Of a stretch of DNA of 64,000 nucleotides, positions 57,895 through 64,000 are shown piece by piece. Made by a program: the position numbers and the translations under genes. The notes beneath the pieces are model-generated. The model was given only the letters and a program-made list of their open reading frames with translations, ran no database searches and was not told where the DNA came from. Position 1 is the stretch's first letter. Each line of letters starts with the position of its first letter. This DNA comes from Pseudooceanicola sediminis (GTDB lineage Bacteria > Pseudomonadota > Alphaproteobacteria > Rhodobacterales > Rhodobacteraceae): contig NZ_QWJJ01000006.1 of the NCBI RefSeq assembly GCF_003575965.1, positions 62,001 through 126,000 of the forward strand. Reading direction: 5' to 3'.

Positions 57895-59676
57895 TCAGTT
57901 CGATGTGAGGGTTATATCAGCCACACGCTGGGGTTCAACGTAGGGACGCAGGCCCAGAAGCGGCCCGATCCGGCGAATGATCTCGGCGGCGACGGGCACG
58001 GTTGTCCAGCCTGCCGTGCGGCGATCTTCGCCATAGATGAAGGTTGAGGGTTCGTCGAGCATGACGATCAGCGCATATTTCGGATCGCGGATCGGGAAGA
58101 TCGAGGCAAAGGTCGCGATGGTCTTGTCGTCGTAGTAGCCGCCCGTCGGTTTGAGCTTGTTCGCAGAGCCAGTCTTGCCGCCGACATCATAGCCCGGCAC
58201 CTCGCCAAACGAGGCGGTGCCTTCGGTGACGACCTTGCGCAGCAACTGGCGGGCAATGGCCGATGTGGCCTCGCTCATCACGCGTTCGCCATCCTGCGGG
58301 ACCGCCTGTTTCAACAGGGTCGGTTTCAGCAACCGCCCGCCGTTGGCAACCGCTGCATAGGCGGTGGCCAGCTGTAGCGGGGAAATCGACATGCCGTGCC
58401 CGTAGGACACGGTCATCGTCGTCAGGTCGGACCAGTTGGTCTGCCAGTTCGGCTTGGTCATGGCGGCTTCGGACAGTTCGACCGGCGAGGGCACGAAAAA
58501 GCCCAGCTTGTGCAGGAATTGCTGCTGGCGCTCGGCGCCGATCATCTGGGCAATTCGGGCCGTGCCGATGTTGGAGCTTTCGATCAGGATCTCGCTGACC
58601 GTCGCTTCCTTGCCGAGATAGTGGTCATCGCCGATACGAAAACGGCCCCAGCGGATCGGGCCGCGGATATCGACGACGGTATCAGGCGAGACGAGGCCGA
58701 GTTCCAGCGCCTGGCCGATCGTGAAGATCTTGAACACCGAGCCGAGTTCGTACACGCCCTGAACCGAGCGGTCGAACAGCGGGCTGTCGTCGGGGTGGCC
58801 CGAGGTCGGCAGGTGGGGCCGGTCGTTGGGGTCGAAATCGGGCAGCGAGGCCATCGAGACGATTTCGCCTGTGTGCACATCCATCAGCACCGCCGAGGCG
58901 CCCTTGGCATTCATCAGCTTCATGCCGCCGTCGAGCACCTGTTCCAGCGCGGCCTGCACGGTCAGGTCCAGCGACAGTTGCAGCGGCTTGCCGCCGTTCG
59001 CGGGGTCGCGCAGTTCCGCATCGAAGGAATGTTCGATGCCGGCCGTGCCCTTGATTTCGGCATAGCTGACGTCTTCGGTGCCGAAGGAGGTGCCGCCGAG
59101 GATATGCGCGGCGATCGGACCGTTGGGGTAGAGGCGCATTTCGCGGGGGCCGAACAGCAGCCCGGGATCGCCGATGTCATGCACGGCCTGGCGTTGTTCG
59201 GGCGACATGGTGCGGCGAATCCAGTAGAATTTGCCATTGCCGGTAAAGCGTTTTTCCAGCTTTTCCGCATCGAGTTCGGGAAAGATCTTTGCCAGTTCGC
59301 GCGCCGCGTTCGCCGGATAGATCATCTGGTGCGGGTGGGCATAGAGCGAATAGGTTTCCATGTTGGTCGCCAGGATGCGCCCGTCGCGATCCAGGATGTC
59401 GCCACGCTGGGCCACGATCCCCGCGCCGCGCGCCGAGGCACGCGGTTCTTCGGGGGTGGAGGAGGCCATGGTGCCCATCCGTGCCCCGACCGTCGCAAAG
59501 GCACAGACAAAGGCCAGCCCCAGCACCAGCAGGCGCCCTTCGGCGCGGGCGCGGGCGCGGTCGCGCATCGCCTCGTGGCGCAGGCGCAGGTTTTCACGTT
59601 CGATGGCGTCGGGGTTTTCGCCCTTTTCGCGGGCTTGCAGGATACGGGCCAGCGGGCGCAGCGGAATGCGGTTCAT
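57895..59676 (-). CDS. ftsI: Septal peptidoglycan transpeptidase FtsI (PBP3)
   Basis: A 593-residue class B penicillin-binding protein. One membrane helix lies at about residues 50-67, followed by the pedestal domain (RGDILDRDGRILATN) and the transpeptidase domain. The active-site motifs are SVFK (Ser313), SSN (367-369) and KTG (501-503). It cross-links septal peptidoglycan with FtsW. It sits six bases after ftsL. Confidence 0.97.
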   Translation of the reverse strand: MNRIPLRPLARILQAREKGENPDAIERENLRLRHEAMRDRARARAEGRLLVLGLAFVCAFATVGARMGTMASSTPEEPRASARGAGIVAQRGDILDRDGRILATNMETYSLYAHPHQMIYPANAARELAKIFPELDAEKLEKRFTGNGKFYWIRRTMSPEQRQAVHDIGDPGLLFGPREMRLYPNGPIAAHILGGTSFGTEDVSYAEIKGTAGIEHSFDAELRDPANGGKPLQLSLDLTVQAALEQVLDGGMKLMNAKGASAVLMDVHTGEIVSMASLPDFDPNDRPHLPTSGHPDDSPLFDRSVQGVYELGSVFKIFTIGQALELGLVSPDTVVDIRGPIRWGRFRIGDDHYLGKEATVSEILIESSNIGTARIAQMIGAERQQQFLHKLGFFVPSPVELSEAAMTKPNWQTNWSDLTTMTVSYGHGMSISPLQLATAYAAVANGGRLLKPTLLKQAVPQDGERVMSEATSAIARQLLRKVVTEGTASFGEVPGYDVGGKTGSANKLKPTGGYYDDKTIATFASIFPIRDPKYALIVMLDEPSTFIYGEDRRTAGWTTVPVAAEIIRRIGPLLGLRPYVEPQRVADITLTSN

Positions 59677-59682
59677 CTCTGG

Positions 59683-60189
59683 TTATCCCCCCAGGGCTTC
59701 GGCCAGGGCGCGGGCAATCGCATCCTTGGTGACATGCGCGACCGGCGCCTGGGTCCGCGCCGGGGCGACCGGTTTGCCTGCCGCAGGCGCGGGCGCCTTG
59801 GCCGCCGGAGCGGGGGCCGCAACGGCGGCGGGTGCCTGCGGATCGGTGGGTCGGTTCATCGTCGAGACGTCGACGGGTTCGTTGAACACCAGCGGCAGGA
59901 CCGGATCGGGATAGCGCACCTGGGTGACCTTGCCGAATTGCGCCGGGTCGATGGGTTGCAGCTTGAGATTGGTGAAGTTCATCTCGGCCAGTTCGCGCAA
60001 CCGGTCGGGGCGGTTCAGATAGGCCCATTCGGCGCGCAGCATCGACAGGCGCGCGCGCGATGCCATGATGCGGTTTTGCAACCGTTCAGCCTGATCGATG
60101 GCGGCCTGCGTCTGATAGTTTTCCCGGTACGCCCAGAAGGCAAGGCCGATCACGGCCATGGCGCTGAGCACATAAAGCAATGATTTCAT
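59683..60189 (-). CDS. ftsL: Cell division protein FtsL
   Basis: A 168-residue protein. An N-terminal membrane helix ([18 protein letters not shown]) is followed by a coiled coil ([20 protein letters not shown]) and a short beta-like stretch, the FtsL layout. The last 55-60 residues are a Pro/Ala-rich extension not present in the 121-residue E. coli protein. FtsL bridges FtsQ/FtsB and activates FtsWI. Position between rsmH (four-base overlap) and ftsI confirms the call despite low sequence conservation in this family. Confidence 0.9.
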   Translation of the reverse strand: MKSLLYVLSAMAVIGLAFWAYRENYQTQAAIDQAERLQNRIMASRARLSMLRAEWAYLNRPDRLRELAEMNFTNLKLQPIDPAQFGKVTQVRYPDPVLPLVFNEPVDVSTMNRPTDPQAPAAVAAPAPAAKAPAPAAGKPVAPARTQAPVAHVTKDAIARALAEALGG

Positions 60190-61226
60190 CGACGTTTCCC
60201 CCTGTTCGTGTTGGACTCTTCGCGGCCCGCCTTCTTTGCCCCCGGCATACCCAGCATGGCACGATCGATATCTTCGGAGGGGGCATCAGTGCGGAATCCG
60301 ACGCGCAGATGCGCCGAACGCGACCGCGGATTGAGCTTGAGTTCGTCTTCGTCGGCGCGGATGCCCTTGCGGGTCTTCTGGGTGAAGGCGGGCACCTCCT
60401 CCTCCAGCGCGGGGGCATAGCGGTTGGCATTGCCGGTGGTGCCCGAACGCAACTGGAAGAAGCGTTTGACCATACGGTCTTCGATGGAGTGAAAGGTGAC
60501 GACAGCCAGCGCGCCGCCGGGTTTCAGCGCCCGTTCCGCCGCCATCAGGCCATCGGCCAGCGCGCCATATTCATCGTTCACGGCGATGCGCAGACCTTGA
60601 AAGGTGCGCGTGGCCGGATGGCTCTGCCCCGGCTTGGACCGCGGCAGGCAGCCCTCGACGATCTTGGCCAGACGGGCAGTGTTGTTGATCGGGGCCTCTT
60701 CGCGTTCGCGTACGATGGCCTTGGCGATGCGGCGCGAGGCACGTTCTTCGCCATAGAGATAGATCAGGTCGGCCAGTTCGGCCTCCTCTAGGTCATTGAC
60801 CAGATCGGCGGCGGATGTGCCCGACTGGCTCATCCGCATGTCGAGCGGCCCGTCGCGCATGAAGGAAAAGCCGCGTTCAGCCAGATCGAGCTGCATCGAG
60901 CTGACACCGAGGTCGAGGACGATCCCGTCCAGCCCGCCATCGGTCTGCGCCTCGGCAATCTTGTCGAGGTTTGCAAAGTTGTCCTGCACCAGTTGCAAAC
61001 GCCCCGCGTAGTCGCCGATCCAGCCCTGCGCCATGTCGATGGCCAGCGGATCCTGGTCGATGCCGATGACCTTGGCGGCCCCGGCGTCGATCAGCCCACG
61101 GGCATAGCCACCCGCGCCAAAGGTGCCGTCGGCCCAGACGCCCTCAACCGGCGCGACGGCCTTGAGCAGCGGCCCCAGCAGAACCGGAATGTGCGGCGTC
61201 TCGGGGGCGGAATTGTCATCGGCCAT
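60186..61226 (-). CDS. rsmH: 16S rRNA (cytosine1402-N4)-methyltransferase
   Basis: A 346-residue AdoMet-dependent enzyme (formerly MraW). It starts with the family phrase [14 protein letters not shown], followed by [13 protein letters not shown] (AdoMet loop), the substrate region [17 protein letters not shown] and [14 protein letters not shown]. It methylates C1402 in the ribosomal decoding centre. It lies three bases after mraZ and overlaps ftsL by four bases. Confidence 0.98.
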   Translation of the reverse strand: MADDNSAPETPHIPVLLGPLLKAVAPVEGVWADGTFGAGGYARGLIDAGAAKVIGIDQDPLAIDMAQGWIGDYAGRLQLVQDNFANLDKIAEAQTDGGLDGIVLDLGVSSMQLDLAERGFSFMRDGPLDMRMSQSGTSAADLVNDLEEAELADLIYLYGEERASRRIAKAIVREREEAPINNTARLAKIVEGCLPRSKPGQSHPATRTFQGLRIAVNDEYGALADGLMAAERALKPGGALAVVTFHSIEDRMVKRFFQLRSGTTGNANRYAPALEEEVPAFTQKTRKGIRADEDELKLNPRSRSAHLRVGFRTDAPSEDIDRAMLGMPGAKKAGREESNTNRGKRR

Positions 61227-61229
61227 TGC

Positions 61230-61763
61230 TCAGGCACCCCCGGTCGCGGCTGCGGCGTGGCCGCGCAGCTCATCGAAGATCGCCGCTGGATCAAAGGTAT
61301 CGTCCTCTTGCGCAAGCGCGGCCTCTTGGTCCGCGACCACGCGGGCATAGGCGGCCGGGTTCCAGATCTGAAACGTCTTGCCGAAACCTGCGAACATCAC
61401 CGCATCGCCCATGGCGACACCGATCTTGCTGCGCAGTTTCGCGGGCAGCACGATCCGCCCGGTGTCGTCGATGGAGAAATCCAGGGACTCGGTCAGGAAC
61501 ATGCGGGTCATGGCCTTGGCGCGCGTGCCGGCACTGGGCATGCGATCGATGAGGTCCTGGATCTCGCCCATGGACTCGACGGAATAACATTCAATGTGAT
61601 CGGTGAGGTGGGAGCCGTAGACAATGGTCATGCTGACGCTCTTGCCCTCGGTCCAGTCGGGATCCTGCGATTCAAGGACACGGCGGAAGTTGGCCGGGAT
61701 GGACACCCTGCCCTTGGAGTCAATCTTGAGCTCCTCTTCGCCTTTGAACCTTTTGATACGCAA
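61230..61763 (-). CDS. mraZ: Transcriptional regulator / dcw cluster protein MraZ
   Basis: There is no ATG. A TTG at 61763 gives 177 residues starting just before the conserved KRFKGEEELKIDSKGRVSIP; a TTG at 61775 abuts the AGGGGA box and is less likely. The two MraZ/AbrB-like half-domains are visible as KIDSKGRVSIPANFR and SIDDTGRIVLPAKLR. MraZ forms rings that bind TGGGN repeats upstream of its own operon; matching repeats are present at 62050-62114 and two further sites. It is the first gene of the dcw cluster, so rare-start translation would limit MraZ output. Confidence 0.94.
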   Translation of the reverse strand: MRIKRFKGEEELKIDSKGRVSIPANFRRVLESQDPDWTEGKSVSMTIVYGSHLTDHIECYSVESMGEIQDLIDRMPSAGTRAKAMTRMFLTESLDFSIDDTGRIVLPAKLRSKIGVAMGDAVMFAGFGKTFQIWNPAAYARVVADQEAALAQEDDTFDPAAIFDELRGHAAAATGGA

Positions 61764-61819
61764 GGTTCTACCCAATCCCCTACCGGATCCCCCCTTGACG
61801 CCTCATGCCTGAATGGCGA

Positions 61820-62040
61820 CCCTGAAACGGAAAACGGCGGATAGGAGCTGCTGCCACTGCCCTATCCGCCGCCCTCGTCCCGTTTCCGGGTATGTCCGAC
61901 TGCGCGCGGCCACCTGGGGGGATGTCTGCTCGCCCCGCACGCCGGATCTCTTTGGTTCGATGAAAGCGGGGCCTGTACTACTTGCTGCCTGGGAAGTTGT
62001 TTTTATGAGGTCTTGTGCCTCTTAATTTCCCGTCCTCATC
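61820..62040 (-). ncRNA. upsM: UpsM-like leader RNA of the dcw operon
   Basis: On the minus strand three stem-loops follow in order: ATGAGG/CCTCAT (62039-62034 with 62010-62005), GCCCCGC/GCGGGGC (61972-61966 with 61938-61932), and an intrinsic terminator. Length (about 215 bases), position directly upstream of mraZ, and the terminator inside the leader match UpsM, the small RNA made in Rhodobacter sphaeroides when transcription stops in the long dcw 5' leader. The 5' end is estimated; I could not find a convincing promoter hexamer pair. Confidence 0.6.
61824..61886 (-). terminator. Terminator/attenuator in the mraZ leader
   Basis: CGGCGGATAGG (61835-61845 as read on the plus strand) pairs with CCTATCCGCCG (61861-61871) over 11 perfect bases. 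An outer pair, GAAACGG (61824-61830) with CCGTTTC (61880-61886), extends the structure. On the minus strand the stem is followed by TTTTCCGTTTC, so it should act as an intrinsic terminator about 50-60 bases before the mraZ start. Confidence 0.85.
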
Positions 62041-62049
62041 TTGTGATCC

Positions 62050-62114
62050 ATGGATGCCATGGGAGGGGATGGGACGCAAATGGTTTTTTTGGGAATTCAT
62101 GGGAAGATGTGGTT
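62050..62114 (+). promoter_or_regulatory. MraZ-box array (TGGGA repeats, 10-base period)
   Basis: Starting every 10 bases on the plus strand I read ATGGA (62050), TGGGA (62060), TGGGA (62070), ATGGT (62080), TGGGA (62090), TGGGA (62100) and TGGTT (62110), each separated by five bases. MraZ is known to bind direct TGGGN repeats with 5-base spacers. The array sits directly upstream of the leader RNA, and its inner end overlaps the perfect palindrome ATCCATGGAT (62046-62055). Confidence 0.75.
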
Positions 62115-62410
62115 TTCGACGCAGGCAAAAAACAAGATGTAGAGGCTTTTCGGCATCGCCTTTGCCGCTAATTAGCGCCCCTCAGGCCACCCAACCACCA
62201 CATATAGTTGCGACTGCGCCATGCCATGCGGTGCGCCACCCCTCTGCCAGCAGGTGAAAAAAATCGCGTCTGTCGCCCGAACGCCATGGAACCGGCGACA
62301 TTCTGCGGATCATTTCGTGCCCTAGGTGCCCGATTTGGCCAGATTCCGCGCCTCACGACGGTGTGATTCGCCTTGAGCAGGGGATGTAACAGGGCCGGTG
62401 AGGCCGGCAA

Positions 62411-62425
62411 TCCCATGTCATCCCA
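62411..62425 (-). promoter_or_regulatory. MraZ-box pair, distal site 1
   Basis: On the minus strand TGGGA (62425-62421), five bases, TGGGA (62415-62411). It has the same spacing as the main array but the opposite orientation, and lies about 385 bases upstream of the leader RNA. Confidence 0.5.
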
Positions 62426-62509
62426 ATCAGACAGTGAAAATTTGCGTTTCGGCAAGCCGAGGCGATGAAAACCACCCCTTGCGCGGCTTCGTGACCCGCA
62501 AGAGCAGAA

Positions 62510-62534
62510 ATCGGCGGGGACATGCCCCGCCGAT
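62510..62534 (-). terminator. Terminator after mrp
   Basis: ATCGGCGGGG (62510-62519) pairs with CCCCGCCGAT (62525-62534) over 10 bases with a 5-base loop. On the minus strand it is followed by TTCTGCTCTT. It is placed about 70-95 bases after the mrp stop codon. Confidence 0.65.
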
Positions 62535-62548
62535 CCCATCTCGTCCCA
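62534..62548 (-). promoter_or_regulatory. MraZ-box pair, distal site 2
   Basis: On the minus strand TGGGA (62548-62544), five bases, TGGGA (62538-62534). It touches the mrp terminator stem. Whether it controls a distal dcw promoter or is used for looping with the main array is unknown. Confidence 0.5.
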
Positions 62549-62605
62549 TCCTGATGCGCTACGTCTACGCGCCCGCGCGATGGCCCGCGCGCGATCGGGG
62601 TCGCC

Positions 62606-63703
62606 TCAGAACAGCCCCGTCGCGATCATCCGTTGCGCCAGTTGGGCATACGCCTGTGCCTGCGCGCCCTCACCCGCCGCGATCGGCGTACCACCATCCC
62701 CGGCCAGCCGCGTGTCGAGATCGAGCGGCAACGCCCCGAGCAGCGGCACACCCATCTTGTCGGCCTCGGCCGCGACACCGCCATGTCCGAAAGGATGCGA
62801 TTCAGTGCCGCAATGCGGACAGACAAAGGTCGACATATTCTCGATCAGGCCGAGGATCGGCGTCTTGAGCGTCTGGAACATGTCGATGGCCTTGCGCGCA
62901 TCCAGCAGCGCCACGTCCTGTGGGGTCGAGACGATGATTGCCCCGCTGACATCGGCACGCTGGCACAACGTCAGCTGCACGTCGCCGGTGCCGGGCGGCA
63001 GATCCACCAGCAGCACGTCCAGCTCTCCCCAGTTCACCTGGCCGATCATCTGCTGCAAGGCGCCCATCAGCATCGGACCACGCCAGACAACGGCCTTGCC
63101 CTCGTCCATCATCAAGCCGATCGACATCATGGTGACCCCGTGCAGGTGCAACGGTTCGATCACCTTGCCATCGGCAGAGGCGGCGCGCTTGGTCGCCCCC
63201 ATCATGCGCGGCTGCGAGGGCCCGTAGATATCGGCGTCCAGCAACCCGACGCGCCGCCCCTGGCGAGCCAGTGCAACCGCAAGGTTGGAGGAGACGGTCG
63301 ACTTGCCGACACCCCCCTTGCCCGAACCGATCGCGACGATGTGCTTGATGCCCGCAGGTTTGAGCGGCGCGGTCTGCGGTTTCGGATGGCCGCCGATCTT
63401 GAGACTGGGCGGCTGATCCGAGGGGGCGGAGGACGGGGTCGGTGCTTTTTGCGACGGCCCGTGCGCCGTCAGGATAGCGCTGACACGAGAGACGTCGGGC
63501 AGCGCCGCCACCAGATCTTCGGCGGCGCCCCGGATCGCGTCCATCTTGCGCGCAATGTCCGGATCGGGCGCCTCGATGACGAAACGAACCGAGTCACCCT
63601 CGATGGTCAGCGCCCTTATCATGTCGCGCGACACCAGGTTGCCACCGTCCGGCAGCGTGAGTCGTTCGAGTTCGATTAAAATTTGATCACGTGTGACGGG
63701 CAA
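62606..63703 (-). CDS. mrp: Iron-sulfur cluster carrier, Mrp/ApbC family P-loop ATPase
   Basis: Annotated at 365 residues from a TTG at 63703 (MPVTRDQILIELERL), because AAGGAG lies exactly six bases upstream; the in-frame ATGs further out (63712 and 63721) would put that box inside the gene. The N-terminal MIP18/DUF59-like domain (residues 1-80) is followed by a linker and the deviant Walker A GKGGVGKS at 128-135. The CPHC motif near the C-terminus (FVCPHCGTESHPFG) supplies the bridging cluster ligands. It assembles and transfers Fe-S clusters. Confidence 0.95.
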   Translation of the reverse strand: MPVTRDQILIELERLTLPDGGNLVSRDMIRALTIEGDSVRFVIEAPDPDIARKMDAIRGAAEDLVAALPDVSRVSAILTAHGPSQKAPTPSSAPSDQPPSLKIGGHPKPQTAPLKPAGIKHIVAIGSGKGGVGKSTVSSNLAVALARQGRRVGLLDADIYGPSQPRMMGATKRAASADGKVIEPLHLHGVTMMSIGLMMDEGKAVVWRGPMLMGALQQMIGQVNWGELDVLLVDLPPGTGDVQLTLCQRADVSGAIIVSTPQDVALLDARKAIDMFQTLKTPILGLIENMSTFVCPHCGTESHPFGHGGVAAEADKMGVPLLGALPLDLDTRLAGDGGTPIAAGEGAQAQAYAQLAQRMIATGLF

Positions 63704-63836
63704 GGCGCTCTCCTTCTTCATGCCCTGCATAGGTGCGTATTTTCCCAGTCGCAGCAAGGGCACGGGGACGATTTCCTCTGAAAACAACGCGCAGCCGGCC
63801 GTTGTTCGTACGCAAGCAACCGGTGTCACGCCTTCG

Positions 63837-63875
63837 TTAACTTTAGGTCAATGCTTCTTATGCACTTTCTGCATA
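63837..63875. promoter_or_regulatory. Possible regulatory sites upstream of the terminal ORF
   Basis: TTAA, seven bases, TCAA (63837-63851) is one mismatch from the CtrA consensus TTAA-N7-TTAA. Next to it TATGCA (63859-63864) and TGCATA (63870-63875) form an inverted repeat. The region 63704-63943 is less GC-rich than the rest and is a likely divergent promoter. Confidence 0.3.
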
Positions 63876-63943
63876 GCGGCGTTGAAGAACCAACCATTGT
63901 GCAAACGCAGCAAAACCGTAAATTGGGGTCAACAGCGACGGAC

Positions 63944-64000
63944 ATGAACGACAACGCTTCGATCCGACGCACCGAGAGTACGAGACGAAAGGTTTTAGTA
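63944..64000 (+). CDS. Possible start of a gene running off the right edge
   Basis: ATG 63944 opens a frame reading MNDNASIRRTESTRRKVLV up to the window edge. The basic start is compatible with several protein classes, but 19 residues are too few to assign anything, and the ribosome-binding site is weak. Its promoter would be in the divergent region shared with mrp. Confidence 0.3.
   Translation, partial: MNDNASIRRTESTRRKVLV

Larger units (their letters stand above)
61764..62605. other. 842-base mrp-mraZ intergenic region
   Basis: A long regulatory stretch with no ORF I can support. From mraZ outward it holds the UpsM-like RNA with its terminator (61820-62040), a TGGGA repeat array (62050-62114), a 12-base palindrome CGCTAATTAGCG (62166-62177), two GANTC sites (62342 and 62366), two further TGGGA pairs (62411-62425 and 62534-62548), and the mrp terminator (62510-62534). 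Confidence 0.7.

Noticed and set aside
58396..60183. 595-codon plus-strand ORF opposite ftsI and ftsL
   Set aside because: Shadow frame of two well-supported dcw genes.
62168..62539. 123-codon minus-strand ORF in the mrp-mraZ gap
   Set aside because: Runs through the mrp terminator and a distal MraZ-box pair, Arg/Trp-rich with no recognisable domain; more likely regulatory DNA.
63693..63947. 84-codon plus-strand ORF across the mrp start region
   Set aside because: Antisense to the mrp N-terminus and covers the likely promoter; no motif.

Overview
The window looks like a high-GC alphaproteobacterial chromosome, most likely a marine Rhodobacterales (Roseobacter-group) genome. Support comes from the complete dcw (division and cell wall) cluster in Rhodobacteraceae order, a DUF2484 gene inside that cluster, an FtsZ with a very long disordered tail, the bolA/dnaJ/cobS/cobT neighbourhood, single-chain PntA, and an UpsM-like RNA in front of mraZ. 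I see no prophage, insertion sequence, CRISPR array, tRNA or rRNA.

Left part (1-36 kb), mixed accessory and housekeeping genes. An oligopeptide-type ABC system is split into divergent arms: a fused double ATPase and an M20 deacylase on the minus strand, and a binding protein and two permeases on the plus strand. It is followed by a DMT exporter, DUF3422, the proton-pumping transhydrogenase pntA-pntB, an SDR and a glutamine-amidotransferase-like hydrolase that overlap tail to tail, aminopeptidase N, gatB, a hotdog thioesterase, DUF4177, divergent bolA/dnaJ, an ECF sigma/anti-sigma pair with a small membrane protein downstream, cobS, two small exported proteins, cobT, aminopeptidase P, DUF427, a CLC protein and a LuxR-type regulator fused to an alpha/beta-hydrolase fold.

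Right part (35-62 kb), the dcw cluster, almost all on the minus strand. Reading in the direction of transcription: mraZ, rsmH, ftsL, ftsI, murE, murF, mraY, murD, a three-gene mixed-strand island (BaiN-like flavoprotein, GNAT, AHSA1), ftsW, murG, murC, DUF2484, murB, ddl, ftsQ, ftsA, ftsZ, a terminator, lpxC, bamD, recN. These genes build lipid II, flip and cross-link it, assemble the divisome, and start lipid A and outer-membrane protein assembly. The Mrp/ApbC iron-sulfur carrier lies upstream of the 842-base mraZ leader region.

The most notable non-coding structure is that leader region. It holds a three-hairpin RNA ending in an intrinsic terminator (UpsM-like) and three separate clusters of TGGGA repeats with exact 10-base periodicity, the spacing expected for MraZ binding sites. 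Other candidates for new biology are a dispersed intergenic element made of 11-base CGGTATCTGAA units (three copies), the LuxR/pseudo-hydrolase fusion with its catalytic serine and histidine replaced, a CLC protein with non-canonical anion and proton motifs, and several small unannotated ORFs.
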